DNA of 46,794 bases from Candidatus Physcousia equi (GTDB lineage: Bacteria > Bacteroidota > Bacteroidia > Bacteroidales > Bacteroidaceae): positions 1 to 46,794 of the forward strand of contig JAGHUD010000027.1 of NCBI GenBank assembly GCA_018065005.1, given 5' to 3'. Below the pieces are notes generated by a model. That model did not search any database and had not been told where the DNA came from. It saw only the letters and a program-made list of their open reading frames with translations. Position numbers and translations under genes: made by a program. Shown here piece after piece: positions 15,842-25,600 of this stretch (its first letter is position 1; each line of letters begins with the position of its first letter).

Positions 15842-16543
15842 TTATTTGTCTTCGTTCTTGGTGGTGACGGGCGCTTTGGTGTCATTTCTGCCTATCAGGG
15901 CGCCTCGGTCGCATTGGTACACCGATCCGGGCACCTCTTCGAGCCACTTCATGTTGTGTGTGGTGATGATGACGGTGGCTCCATGCTCGCGTAGTCTGTT
16001 GAGCAGTTTGATGATGTTGCGTCCGTTCTCGCTGTCGAGGTTTCCCGTTGGCTCGTCAGCTAGGATGAGTCGGGGCGTGTTGAGGATGGCTCGTGCGATG
16101 CAGACACGTTGCTGCTCTCCGCCGGAGAGCTCGTAGGGTCTGTGGTTGAGTTTGTCGGGCAAGCCCACTTCTTCAAGCACTTCCACGATGCGTCGCTCGC
16201 GGTCATATTTTTTCGTCCATCCTGTTGCGCGCAGCACAAAGTCGAGATTGTCCTTGACGGTACGGTCAGAGAGGAGTTGGAAGTCTTGGAAGACGATGCC
16301 GATTTGGCGCCGCAGCGCGGGCAGATGCTTGGGGCGTACGCTCAGCATGTTCACGCCCATCACCTCAGCCGTTCCGCCCTCTGGTGTTATTTCGCCGTAG
16401 ATGGTGCGTAGGAGCGATGTCTTGCCACTTCCCACAGGGCCGACAACGTAGATGAGTTCGCCCTCCTCAGCCATCAGTGTGGTGTCTTTGAGAACGATGT
16501 GCTCACCTTGGTAGATGTCCGTATGTTCGTATTTAAGAATCAT
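15842..16543 (-). CDS. ftsE: FtsE-like ABC ATPase
   Basis: The 233-residue ATPase has Walker [10 protein letters not shown] (35-43), the Q-loop in [11 protein letters not shown], the signature LSGGEQQR (139-146), Walker B LILADEP with the catalytic glutamate, and the switch histidine in IITTHN. The FQDFQLL and DEPTGNLD wording is typical of FtsE/LolD-type ATPases that power mechanotransmission through FtsX or MacB-like partners rather than solute import. FtsE with FtsX regulates peptidoglycan hydrolases at division. No FtsX or other permease gene is adjacent; instead it sits between hisIE and lysC. A LolD-type role cannot be excluded. Confidence 0.8.
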   Translation of the reverse strand: MILKYEHTDIYQGEHIVLKDTTLMAEEGELIYVVGPVGSGKTSLLRTIYGEITPEGGTAEVMGVNMLSVRPKHLPALRRQIGIVFQDFQLLSDRTVKDNLDFVLRATGWTKKYDRERRIVEVLEEVGLPDKLNHRPYELSGGEQQRVCIARAILNTPRLILADEPTGNLDSENGRNIIKLLNRLREHGATVIITTHNMKWLEEVPGSVYQCDRGALIGRNDTKAPVTTKNEDK

Positions 16544-16552
16544 AGACTGCTA

Positions 16553-17173
16553 TTAGTGCTTCTTCCATCCTGGGTTGTGGCGCTCGCGCAGTTCTGCCAC
16601 CATGTCTTCGATGCGTAGCCCCTTGTGGGTGAGCAGCACGATGAGGTGGTAGAGCATGTCTGAACCTTCATAGATGAGACGATCGTTTGTGCCGTTGGTG
16701 GCTTCGATAACCAGTTCGAGCGCTTCTTCACCCACCTTTTGTGCCATGCGGTTCAGTCCGTCGCGGAAGAGACTTGTGGTGTAGCTGCCTTCGGGCATTT
16801 CCGCGTGTCGCTTCTCGATGAAGTTGCTTAGTTCTGTAAGGAAGAGCAGGGGATTCTCTGTCTTGGTGTTCTCTTCGCCCCAGCAAGTGTCTGTGCCAGT
16901 GTGGCAGACGGGTCCGTCGGGCTTCACCTGGATGAGCAGCGTGTCTTGGTCGCAGTCGTTCTTGATGCTCACCACATGGAGGTAGTTGCCGCTTGTCTCA
17001 CCCTTTGTCCACAGCGTCTGTCGTGTGCGGCTGTAGAAGGTGACAAGTCCGGTCTCCTGGGTTTTCTTGAATGCTTCTTCGTCCATGTATCCAAGCATGA
17101 GCACCTTTTGCGTGTTGGCGTCCTGAATGATAGCGGGCACAAGTCCGTCCCCTTTTTTGAAGTCGATTTCCAT
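16553..17173 (-). CDS. hisIE: Bifunctional phosphoribosyl-AMP cyclohydrolase / phosphoribosyl-ATP pyrophosphatase
   Basis: This two-domain enzyme performs steps 2 and 3 of histidine synthesis. The N-terminal HisI domain has MLGYMDEEAF, FYSRTRQTLWTKGETSGN and the metal-binding cysteines around CHTGTDTCWG. The C-terminal HisE domain has SYTTSLFRDGLNRMAQKVGE and EALELVIEA with the acidic metal ligands. The start chosen is the internal Met at 17171-17173 (MEIDFKKGDG), because the seven residues upstream are not part of the conserved fold; the resulting protein has 206 residues. It is 17 bases behind hisF. Confidence 0.95.
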   Translation of the reverse strand: MEIDFKKGDGLVPAIIQDANTQKVLMLGYMDEEAFKKTQETGLVTFYSRTRQTLWTKGETSGNYLHVVSIKNDCDQDTLLIQVKPDGPVCHTGTDTCWGEENTKTENPLLFLTELSNFIEKRHAEMPEGSYTTSLFRDGLNRMAQKVGEEALELVIEATNGTNDRLIYEGSDMLYHLIVLLTHKGLRIEDMVAELRERHNPGWKKH

Positions 17174-17190
17174 AGAAATATGTATTATTG

Positions 17191-17952
17191 TCAAATATCT
17201 CGTCTAACTGCTATTCCCTCACTGTGCAGATATTCTTTGAGTTCAGCAATGCCAATTTCTCCGAAATGGAACACACTGGCAGCAAGAGCTGCGTCGGCGT
17301 GACCCAGGGTGAAGGCGTCGCGGAAGTGCTCCTTGGCACCGGCTCCGCCCGATGCAATCACTGGGATGCTGAGCGTGTCAGCCAGTTGTGCAAGGGCTTC
17401 ATTGGCGAAGCCCGTCTTCACGCCGTCGTGATCCATCGAGGTAAAGAGAATCTCTCCCGCACCTCTGTCGTTGACTTCTCTTGCCCAGTCCAGCAGTCGG
17501 CGGTCGGTGGGTCGTCGTCCTCCGTGGGTGTAGCAGATCCATTCTTCGTCGGATTGCTTAGCGTCGATGGCGACGACGCAAACCTGCGAACCGAAGTGCG
17601 CTGCAATCTCGTTGATGAGTTCGGGGCATCGGAGTGCAGCGCTGTTGATGCTCACCTTGTCGGCACCGGCAGAGAGCAAACGGTCCACATCTGACAGTTC
17701 GTTGATGCCTCCTCCCACTGTAAAGGGGATGCTCAGTGTTGCCGCCACGCGTTTCACCATGTCGGCAAAGGTTTTTCTTCCTTCATGGCTTGCGGTGATG
17801 TCGAGAAAGACGAGTTCGTCTGCACCTTGCTCACTATACAAGCGGCCCAGCTCCACTGGGTCACCTGCCGTGCGCAGGTTGACGAAATTTGTGCCTTTGA
17901 CGGTCATTCCGTCTTTGACATCGAGGCAAGGTATGATTCGTTTTGCTAACAT
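17191..17952 (-). CDS. hisF: Imidazole glycerol phosphate synthase, cyclase subunit
   Basis: The 253-residue (beta-alpha)8 barrel starts [15 protein letters not shown] with catalytic Asp11. The second catalytic Asp is in [11 protein letters not shown], and the phosphate-binding loops FTVGGGI and VIASGGAG are present. With HisH it converts PRFAR and ammonia into IGP and AICAR. Its start overlaps the end of hisA by 7 bases, implying translational coupling. Confidence 0.96.
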   Translation of the reverse strand: MLAKRIIPCLDVKDGMTVKGTNFVNLRTAGDPVELGRLYSEQGADELVFLDITASHEGRKTFADMVKRVAATLSIPFTVGGGINELSDVDRLLSAGADKVSINSAALRCPELINEIAAHFGSQVCVVAIDAKQSDEEWICYTHGGRRPTDRRLLDWAREVNDRGAGEILFTSMDHDGVKTGFANEALAQLADTLSIPVIASGGAGAKEHFRDAFTLGHADAALAASVFHFGEIGIAELKEYLHSEGIAVRRDI

Positions 17953-18662
17953 ACGATCAATTCTTCCAGTCGAATCCTTCCTTCATAGAATGCTTTGCCA
18001 AAGACCACGGCGGGTATGCCAGCCTTGTCGAGTTCTATGATGTCTTCGTTTCCGCTCACACCGCCGCTGGCGATGAGTTGCAGGTCGGGGAAGGTTTGCA
18101 TGATGTTTTTGTAGAGTTCAATGGCGGGACCTTGTAGCATGCCATCGCGACTGATGTCGGTGCAAAGCACGCGCTTGATGCCTTTCTCGTAGTATCTTTG
18201 GATGAAGCTGATGAGTTCTTCCCCCGTGTCCTCTTTCCATCCGTTGATGCTAATGCGTCCATCGCGAGCGTCGGCGCCCAGCACGAAACGGTCCGCGCCG
18301 TATTGCTCGATCCATCTCATCGTGCGCTGTGGGTCTGTCACTGCGATGCTGCCCACGGTGACCATGGCAGCTCCTGCCTCAAGAGCTTTCTCTATGTCGT
18401 CGTCGCTCTTGATTCCGCCGCCGAAATCAACGATGAGTTCCGTCTCTGTGGTGATGCGCTTCAGCACGTCGATGTTGACAATATGCTTGCTGCGTGCTCC
18501 GTCCAGATCGACCACATGCAGTCGCTTGACTCCCATCTGCTCAAAACGCTTGGCAACGGCAACGGGGTCGCTGTCGTAGACTTTCTGCGTGTTGTAGTCG
18601 CCTTTGGTCAGTCGCACACATTGTCCTCCTATGATGTCTATAGCGGGGATGATTTCTATCAT
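17946..18662 (-). CDS. hisA: ProFAR isomerase
   Basis: The 238-residue barrel isomerises ProFAR to PRFAR. It has [20 protein letters not shown] with the catalytic Asp at residue 9, [10 protein letters not shown], and the second catalytic Asp in [25 protein letters not shown] forms the C-terminal phosphate site. It starts 14 bases after hisH and ends inside the first codons of hisF, the usual hisHAF order. Confidence 0.96.
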   Translation of the reverse strand: MIEIIPAIDIIGGQCVRLTKGDYNTQKVYDSDPVAVAKRFEQMGVKRLHVVDLDGARSKHIVNIDVLKRITTETELIVDFGGGIKSDDDIEKALEAGAAMVTVGSIAVTDPQRTMRWIEQYGADRFVLGADARDGRISINGWKEDTGEELISFIQRYYEKGIKRVLCTDISRDGMLQGPAIELYKNIMQTFPDLQLIASGGVSGNEDIIELDKAGIPAVVFGKAFYEGRIRLEELIVC

Positions 18663-18676
18663 GATGTCACGTGGGG

Positions 18677-19267
18677 TTAGAGTTCGAGGAAGTTCTTCAG
18701 TATGCGCTCTCCCACGCTTCCACTCTTTTCTGGGTGGAACTGTGTGGCATAGAAGTTGTCGCGATGCAGTGCCGAAGCATAGGGTTGGATGTAGTCAGTT
18801 GTGGCTGCTGCCCAAGAGCAAAGTGGCACATAGTAACTGTGGACGAAGTAGGCGTATTCGTTGCCTTCAAACCCTTTGAAGATGTCACTTTTCAGCTGTT
18901 CCAGCGTGTTCCATCCCATGTGTGGCACCTTCTGTCCTTGCTCCTTGGGTTGGAACTTGACGACGTCCACATCGAAGATGCCCAAGCAGTCTGTGTTGCC
19001 CTCCTCGCTGTGTCGGCATAGCAGTTGCTGTCCGATGCAAATGCCCAGGAGCGGTTGGCGCAGTTGGGTGATGACGCGGTCGAGGTTGTGTGCTCGCAGA
19101 TAGCGCATGGCGTTGCTTGCCTCACCTTGTCCCGGAAAAATGACCTTGTCGGCGCAAGCCAGTTCTTCAGGATCGTCGGTCAGGATAGGCTCCACTCCCA
19201 ATCGCCTCAGGGCGTTGATGACGGAGTAGATATTTCCAGCGTTATACTTTACGATTGCTACCTTCAT
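18677..19267 (-). CDS. hisH: Imidazole glycerol phosphate synthase, glutaminase subunit
   Basis: The 196-residue class I glutaminase supplies ammonia to HisF. Its triad is visible: Cys77 in LLGICIGQQLL, and His178 and Glu180 in QFHPEKSG. The start is placed at the Met of MKVAIVKYNAGN (19265-19267); the frame extends 20 residues further upstream, but those residues are not conserved and would cover the promoter. This is the first gene of a ten-gene run to 10214. Other histidine genes (hisG, hisD, hisC, hisB) are not in the window. Confidence 0.95.
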   Translation of the reverse strand: MKVAIVKYNAGNIYSVINALRRLGVEPILTDDPEELACADKVIFPGQGEASNAMRYLRAHNLDRVITQLRQPLLGICIGQQLLCRHSEEGNTDCLGIFDVDVVKFQPKEQGQKVPHMGWNTLEQLKSDIFKGFEGNEYAYFVHSYYVPLCSWAAATTDYIQPYASALHRDNFYATQFHPEKSGSVGERILKNFLEL

Positions 19268-19304
19268 ATTACGTTCTGCTTGACATTTGTATCCAAATTG
19301 GACG

Positions 19305-19312
19305 CAAAAGTA
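19305..19312 (-). promoter_or_regulatory. Promoter -7 element for the his-lys run
   Basis: TACTTTTG on the minus strand matches TAnnTTTG and lies 37 bases upstream of the hisH start. A TTG at the exact -33 distance is not evident. No peptide leader rich in histidine codons is visible between it and the start. Confidence 0.5.
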
Positions 19313-19343
19313 CACAAAAATATGCACATAACGAAATAATCGG

Positions 19344-19380
19344 CAAAAAAAATGCCATATCGTGTTTGAAATGGCATTTC
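19344..19380 (-). terminator. Intrinsic terminator after the 160-residue secreted protein gene
   Basis: Bases 19350-19358 and 19371-19379 are a perfect 9-bp inverted repeat (AAATGCCAT / ATGGCATTT) with a 12-base loop. On the minus strand the stem is followed by an uninterrupted T-tract, the form of a rho-independent terminator. It separates the ruvC-side genes from the hisH promoter. Confidence 0.8.
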
Positions 19381-19411
19381 TTGGGTGATAATATCTGATT
19401 TAAGTTCTTTC

Positions 19412-19894
19412 TTACTTTTTGAGTGCTGCATTCACCTCAGCTATGGCTTTTTCCCAGTTTGTGTTCAGACTGAATGGAGTCAGACCGCCAGCATCTTTGA
19501 CGAAAGCCTCAGAGATCTCTCTGTTCTTCTCGTCGGGATAAAGCACATTTTTGCGGCTTGCTTCCACGAAGAGCATCACGTAGGCTTTTCTGTCTTTGGC
19601 AGGTACCTTTTGGAGCACAGCAAAATATTTCATCAAGAACTCGTTGAGGCCGACAGCTTGCACATCCATCGTCTCCACGCTTGCCGAACCATGCAGGCGG
19701 ATGCCCGCTGTGGGGATATAGCGCAGTGCTGTTGCTTTGAACTGGTTAATCTTGAGGTCGATTTCTGTCGAGTGTGGGTTGTTGACAATGCCCTCTGCTT
19801 TCTCGAGCACATAATTGAAGACATCTTGAGCCTGAGTCTGTACTGCAGCCCCTATGAGGAGCAAGCAGACAACGAAGATACGGATTGTTCTCAT
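19412..19894 (-). CDS. Small secreted protein of unknown function
   Basis: The 160-residue protein has a clear signal peptide (IFVVCLLLIGAAVQTQAQ). It is followed by a mixed alpha/beta region with KINQFKATALRYIPTAG, FLMKYFAVLQKVPAKDRKAY and a C-terminal lysine-rich helix. No cysteine remains in the mature part and no catalytic motif is evident. It resembles conserved hypothetical periplasmic proteins of Prevotella (memory only). It is 21 bases behind the ModF-like gene and is the end of that transcript, closed by the terminator at 19344-19380. Confidence 0.75.
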   Translation of the reverse strand: MRTIRIFVVCLLLIGAAVQTQAQDVFNYVLEKAEGIVNNPHSTEIDLKINQFKATALRYIPTAGIRLHGSASVETMDVQAVGLNEFLMKYFAVLQKVPAKDRKAYVMLFVEASRKNVLYPDEKNREISEAFVKDAGGLTPFSLNTNWEKAIAEVNAALKK

Positions 19895-19915
19895 TGTTTC
19901 TATGTATTTGCTTAC

Positions 19916-21397
19916 TTAATGTTTCTTTAGTTTGAGGTGGTGTGTGATGCACGGAGGTAGTTCTTCCTCATAGTGTGTCACCATGACGAGCGTCTTGTTG
20001 GGGCGCTGGCAGAAGAGTTCGATCACCTCCTTCACCCATGCTCTGTTGCGCAGGTCCAGTCCATGAAGCGGTTCGTCGAGAATGAGCAGTTCGGGGTCCT
20101 TGACAAAGGCGCGTGCCAGGAGGCAAAGTCGTTGTTCGCCGCTGGATAATTGCAGGAAAGTGCGTTGTGCAAGATGGTCGATGCCGAACACCTTCATCCA
20201 CGCCTCGCATTGCTGGCGCTGTTCGGGACGTGGGCGCACGTAGAGTCCCACGCTGTCACTCAGTCCGCTTGCCACGATGTCTATGGCGGGCAAGTCTTTG
20301 AGATAGGCACGGTGCATTTCCGGACTCACATATCCAATGTGTCGTTTGATTTCCCAGATGCTCTCGCCCGAGCCGCGTTGGTGGTCGAAGAGTCGGATGT
20401 CGCAGGCATAGGCTTGTGGGTTGTCTGCACAAACCAGGCTGAGCAGTGTGGACTTGCCACACCCATTTTCTCCGCTCAGTGCCCATCGTTCTCCTTCGCG
20501 CACTTTCCAGTTGAGGTCGTGTAGGATGGTGCGGTCGCCATAGCGGATGCTGACATTGCGAAACTCCAGGATGTTGCCCGTCTCGTGCGGATAAAAAGCC
20601 TCTTGCGTGATGTCTTTCGCAGGCAGTTCCGCAATCCATTGTTTTATCTCCTCGCTCACCACGTGCTGTGGGGTGGGGGGCTGTTGAGTGAGGTAAGCTT
20701 CCCTTGTCATTTTATTGCCTACGCGCAATCCTTTGACGGGCAGAACGTGTGTGATGAACCCCGGCAGATTGTCCGTCTTGCTCAGCACGAGCACGATGGC
20801 TGTTTTCGTCTCTGCGGCGATGGTGTGCAGTAGTTCGTCCAGTTGTTGGCGGGTGGCGGCATCCAACCCAATAAAAGGATTGTCCATGATGAGCACACGA
20901 GGCTGTGCCAACAGCGTCTTCGTTATTTGGAACTTGCGCAGTTCACCGCTGGAGAGCGTGATGATGTATTTGTCGAGCAAATCATTCAAGTGGAACATCT
21001 TATAGAGTTGTTCCTTCAACTCCTGGGTCGCCTGTTGCAGTTCGCCCGCCTTCTCCAACAGTTCGCCTGCCGTTGGCGTCTGCTCGTCAATGTCATGCAG
21101 GTTCCAGCGTTGCTGGTAGTAGTATGACGTGTCGCTCTCGCCATAGGAGTCGCGGAAAGTGATGTACTTGATGTTGTCGCTCACCAGTGGTCGTGCCGAT
21201 GCTCCGAAATTATAATGTACTTCATTCATGAGCAACGGGTATCGGCTCGTGATGATGTCTATCAGCCGCGACTTCCCAGCTGCATTCTCACCCACAATAG
21301 CCACTTGCTCGCCCTCGCAGATGCAAAGGTTGACAGGTTCCGCCATCCTCTTCTCCGGATGCCGTGTCACTCCATTGATAATCTCAATAATCTTCAC
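19916..21397 (-). CDS. ModF/PhrA-like protein with two fused ABC ATPase domains
   Basis: The 493-residue protein contains two ABC ATPase domains and no membrane segment, the architecture and length of E. coli ModF. Domain 1 has Walker A GENAAGKSRL near residue 36 and signature LSSGELRK, but its Walker B reads LIMDNP with Asn in place of the catalytic Glu, and Ser replaces the switch His (VLVLSKTD). Domain 2 has intact GENGCGKSTLL, LSSGEQRL, LLILDEPLHGLD and MVTHYEEE. Domain 1 is therefore probably a non-hydrolysing site. ModF was named from the molybdate operon, yet no molybdate gene lies nearby, so its role here is open. It follows ruvC by 60 bases. Confidence 0.8.
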   Translation of the reverse strand: MKIIEIINGVTRHPEKRMAEPVNLCICEGEQVAIVGENAAGKSRLIDIITSRYPLLMNEVHYNFGASARPLVSDNIKYITFRDSYGESDTSYYYQQRWNLHDIDEQTPTAGELLEKAGELQQATQELKEQLYKMFHLNDLLDKYIITLSSGELRKFQITKTLLAQPRVLIMDNPFIGLDAATRQQLDELLHTIAAETKTAIVLVLSKTDNLPGFITHVLPVKGLRVGNKMTREAYLTQQPPTPQHVVSEEIKQWIAELPAKDITQEAFYPHETGNILEFRNVSIRYGDRTILHDLNWKVREGERWALSGENGCGKSTLLSLVCADNPQAYACDIRLFDHQRGSGESIWEIKRHIGYVSPEMHRAYLKDLPAIDIVASGLSDSVGLYVRPRPEQRQQCEAWMKVFGIDHLAQRTFLQLSSGEQRLCLLARAFVKDPELLILDEPLHGLDLRNRAWVKEVIELFCQRPNKTLVMVTHYEEELPPCITHHLKLKKH

Positions 21398-21457
21398 CGC
21401 TCAATCTTAAACTTTCATTATCCTAATGTCCTGTTGTCCACATATCCAGTCTTCCGC

Positions 21458-22033
21458 CTAAATAACCCCCCTCTTGCGTGCGAAGTCTTTCCAACTGCTG
21501 TACTTCTTCTCCGACTCGGGTCGTCCCATCTGTAGGAAGTGGCAATAAGCAGCCCCCAATGCGTCGCTTGCGTCCATGTGTTTATCCATCTCCTTGGCGT
21601 CCAGCTTGAGCATGCGTTTCAGCATGTCAGCCACCTGCTCCTTGCTTGCCGATCCCATGCCAGTGATGGCCATTTTTATTTTCATGGGTGCATATTCCGT
21701 TATCGGCACTTGTCGTTGAATAGCCGCCGCCATCGCTACCCCCTGTGCCCGTCCGAGTTTGAGCATGCTTTGCACGTTTTTGCCAAAGAAAGGAGCCTCG
21801 ATGGCCATCTCGTCTGGCAGGTAGGCAGCAATGATGCCACTGACACGTTCAAAGATATGACCCAGTTTCAAGTAGTGGTCCGCAAACTTGTGCAAGTCGA
21901 TAACTCCCATGGCCATCATCTCCGCCTTGTTGCCAACCACACGCAACACCCCATAGCCCATGATGTTGGTGCCAGGGTCGATGCCAAGAATGATTTTCTC
22001 TGACTTCGCAGTTGTGCTTTTTGGGGTGTTCAT
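21458..22033 (-). CDS. ruvC: Holliday junction resolvase
   Basis: The 191-residue protein shows the RuvC catalytic acids: Asp19 in [14 protein letters not shown], Glu in [19 protein letters not shown], and the C-terminal Asp pair in [16 protein letters not shown]. It cleaves Holliday junctions made by RuvAB during recombinational repair. The C-terminus has a short basic tail ([14 protein letters not shown]). It is the first gene of the minus-strand group and is divergent from the DUF1573 gene. ruvA and ruvB are not in the window. Confidence 0.95.
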   Translation of the reverse strand: MNTPKSTTAKSEKIILGIDPGTNIMGYGVLRVVGNKAEMMAMGVIDLHKFADHYLKLGHIFERVSGIIAAYLPDEMAIEAPFFGKNVQSMLKLGRAQGVAMAAAIQRQVPITEYAPMKIKMAITGMGSASKEQVADMLKRMLKLDAKEMDKHMDASDALGAAYCHFLQMGRPESEKKYSSWKDFARKRGVI

Positions 22034-22082
22034 GACAGCGTCAACGGTGGTGAGATGTGTTTGTGTGCTACCTGTAGCGTTG

Positions 22083-22090
22083 CAAAGATA
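22083..22090 (-). promoter_or_regulatory. Promoter -7 element for ruvC
   Basis: TATCTTTG on the minus strand fits TAnnTTTG, 49 bases before the ruvC start. No clear TTG is found at -33. Confidence 0.5.
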
Positions 22091-22164
22091 CGGATTTATT
22101 TGCTAAATGGACATGAAATAACACTTTTTAGCATAAAAAATTTTCTTATCCGCGAAAATCGCCG

Positions 22165-22172
22165 TAATTTTG
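22165..22172 (+). promoter_or_regulatory. Promoter -7 element for the DUF1573 gene
   Basis: TAATTTTG fits TAnnTTTG, 27 bases before the start codon at 22200. A T-rich stretch, but no exact TTG, lies at the -33 distance. Confidence 0.5.
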
Positions 22173-22199
22173 TGCCCACATATTAATAATATATAATGT

Positions 22200-22640
22200 A
22201 TGAAGAAAACTGTTTTTATAATTCTCATGGGGGCTGCCCTCCTTTCCACAACACTCACAGCAAGCACCAACGTCACTACCATGAAGGCTGACAAGGCGGT
22301 TGCCGCAGACCCCAACGATAGCTATGCCGAAATAAAATTCGATGCCACCACGCAGAATCTCGGTAAGTTCCCATCCAGCGATCCAATACGCAAGTGTGTC
22401 TTCACCTTTACCAACACAGGCACCGCACCCCTCGTCATTCATCAGGCGCTTGCCAGCTGTGGCTGCACCGTCCCCAACTTTTCCAAGACGCCCATCAAAC
22501 CCGGCGAGAAAGGACAGATTGAGGTGACATATAATGGCACGGGAAAGTTTCAGGGACACTTCCAGAAGACCATAACCGTGCGTTCGAATGCCAAAAATGA
22601 GGTGGTACGCCTCACGATTGCTGGCGACATGACAGAATAA
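22200..22640 (+). CDS. DUF1573 periplasmic protein
   Basis: The 146-residue protein has a signal peptide (KTVFIILMGAALLSTTLTAS), then the DUF1573 immunoglobulin-like fold: NLGKFPSSDPIRKCVFTFTN, GTAPLVIHQALASCGCTVP with the characteristic CGC pair, and PGEKGQIEVTYNGTGKFQGH. DUF1573 proteins are abundant in Bacteroidetes and exported; no enzymatic activity is established. It precedes a very large secreted protein by 32 bases and probably shares its transcript. Confidence 0.88.
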   Translation: MKKTVFIILMGAALLSTTLTASTNVTTMKADKAVAADPNDSYAEIKFDATTQNLGKFPSSDPIRKCVFTFTNTGTAPLVIHQALASCGCTVPNFSKTPIKPGEKGQIEVTYNGTGKFQGHFQKTITVRSNAKNEVVRLTIAGDMTE

Positions 22641-22672
22641 GTTAAAGAATAACAATATTAATCACTAAACCC

Positions 22673-25600
22673 ATGATCAAAAATCTACTCAAAGAGTCAT
22701 TCCTTGGAGCGCTCACGCTCTTGGTCATGTTCAGCGTCTCGCTCAACATGCTTGCCGATTCTAAAGACAAGACAAATCCCACAGCCGACCGTTACAACGT
22801 AACCGATGAGAATTGCAAGCTTGCCTTCGGAAAGAGTTACTATGAATTGGACGGGCGCCCCAGCGGTGCCAACGGCAACTTCTATTCTCCCACCAATGCC
22901 GGATGGAGCATCAAGAAGTGGCCCGATGCAGCCAAGCATATCGCCACCTATCTTCATTTCCCCAAGTGCACCTCCGACGCCAAGATACAGCTGACCACCA
23001 CAGGCAACGTCACCTTCAAGGTTGTTGTCACCTGCATGGAGAACAAGACCAAGATCTCCGAGAAGACCGTCAGCATGAAGGCAGGCACGCAGCAGTGGAT
23101 CACCGTCATGGATCAAACAGAGATGCCCCTCAACGCTTGGTATAAGTTCGACATTGAATGCACCAGTGGCTCCGCTGCCGTTGGTGAGTTCTTCTATTGG
23201 CAGTTCGACAAGACCGCCAACACCGAGCGTGTCTACATTGCCGACTATCTCTCTTCTCCCTCCGTTCACCTCAGTGCATGGAGCACCACCGACCCCACCG
23301 TCCCCTCAGCAGGTCTCTACGATTGGGTCTACCAGGAGGTGATGATTCCCGAGGAGAGCGCCATCGTTGGCACCTACTGTATGAGTCTTGGCATCTTGCA
23401 CGGCTACATGGGCATCCAGATCGACTCAGAGAATGACTATCCCATCATCTTCTCTATGTGGGACAACGGTAACACCGACAATGACCCCAACCTTCCCGAC
23501 TATCTGCGCTCAGGTGCGCTCGACTGGTCTGATGGTGTCATCATCGCACGCTTCGGCAGTGAAGGCACCGGTGCCCAGGCAAAGCGCCGCTATGGCAAGA
23601 ACTATGTGCCTGGCAAGTGGGTGAAGTTCATCACCAACGCGCGTCCCGAGGTGGTCGACGTGGAAATTGACGACCCCGACAACCCTGGTCAGAAAAAGAT
23701 TATCACCTACTACAACACGCTCTGTTCAGCATGGTATCTGGCTGAGGGCAAAGACACCGAATGGCAGTATATTGCCACCATCCGCCAGTCTGGTGCCAAC
23801 AACTACTTCAATGGTTGGTATTCCTTCCTCGAAAACTACAACTGGCCCACTGGTCAGTGGCAGCGCAAGGCCTACTACCGCAACGGTGGTCTCCATTCCA
23901 TGGTGAATGGCAAGTGGTATCACGCCAACAAGGTTGGTTTCGGCCACACCGATGGCGGCGACAAGTATGGCGACCGTCAGGACTACGGACAGGGCGTGAC
24001 CGAAGATTTCGAGAACTGCTTCTTTATGTCCACTGGTGGCTACCACAACAGCCCCAACACGCAGTCTGGCACCATGCCCCTCATCACCGACTTCAACCCC
24101 ATCGACCAAAGCACCCTCGACGCACTTTCTGCACGCGTAGACCAAGCCATCAAGGCTGAGCAGCAGAGAAAGGTGGCAGAGGACTTTGAGAAGGCACGCA
24201 AGGAAATCCCCAACACCAACTTCAAGGTGGTTGCCAACAACTCCGAGGCAACCAACGAGGGAGCCTCCAATGTTGCTTCTGCTATTCTCGACGGCAACGA
24301 AAACACCTATTGGCACAGCCGCTGGTCAGCGGGTACGGGCAACACCAACTATCCCTACTACGTAGACATCGAGGTGTCCGACGAAGCCATGGCACAGGAG
24401 ATGGCTCAGGTTTCACTCTATCAGGGACGCGCCTCTAACTATCGTGGCAAGACCCTCCGCGTTCAGGTGAGCGACGACCGCAAGACCTGGACCACCAATG
24501 GCACCTACACGCTCGAGGACGCCAACCGCGTGTCGGTCAACCTCAACACCCCCATCACTGGCAAGAAGTACATCCGTCTTTACTTCTCCGCTGGTTACGG
24601 ACAATACCTCACCGTCAACGAGGTCTACTTCCGCTGCGACGCCACCCGCGACGATATCAATGCCGAGGCGATGAAGATGCTCGGATTTGAAAATCAGTTC
24701 AACGGATATAGCACTGCCGATCTCAAGCCCCTCAAGGACGCCTACAATGATGGCGCATGGACCAATGCCAACGATATCAAGCAAGCCATGGTCGACGTGG
24801 CCTCCAACGGCACCTTCCTCAAGTATGGCGTGCCCAACTCCACCACTTCGCTGAGCTCTTTCAAGTACTATCAGCTCCACAACATCTACGAACTGGGCGA
24901 CCTCGTTCTCAGCGGCGACGCTCCTGCGCTCAACACCACAGGCCATCTCAACATCACCGACGAGACCAACAACTGGTTGCTCCTCCGCAGCGAAAAGTTC
25001 AACGCATACTATCTCTACAACACACACGCACGCAAGTATCTCTGCTTCAGCAACGATGCTTACGCACTCAGCGAGAAGCCCTACCCCCTCTACTTCACTG
25101 CCAAGAATGTCACCATCAATGGCGAGTCGCGTCCCGTCTTCACCATCCAGACCGACCTGCAAAACACCAAGAGCTACATCTCTGTTGTCTCTTCTGCACT
25201 TGGCAAGTCCACCGCTTCTGCACAAGGCTCTGCTTGGGAGCTTCGCGACAACTATGGTCTTACGCCCAACGTGGACCTCGTCAAGGAACTCTTGGCTGAC
25301 GTAGATGAGCGCGGAGGCGAAGTCTTCGAAGGCGAAGGCTATTCCATCCGTCTCGAAGACGCATCTCTCTACCTCACCACCATTGAGGTGCCCGATGGCG
25401 GCAACACCACCTATTCGCTGGCAGCTAATCCCGAGTACTTCACCCTCACCAAGGGTACGACGGGCTACCGCATCAAGTCGGCACAGTCCAACAAGAGCGT
25501 AGGCTACAGTGGTGGCAGCAACGCATGGGACATCGTCAACAACAACGACGTCTGGAAGATAGCTGCTATTGATGGCACTCCCACCACCATCTATAAGAGC

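Noticed and set aside
19268..19340. Histidine attenuator or leader peptide
   Set aside because: No run of histidine codons and no competing hairpins lie between the -7 element and hisH.
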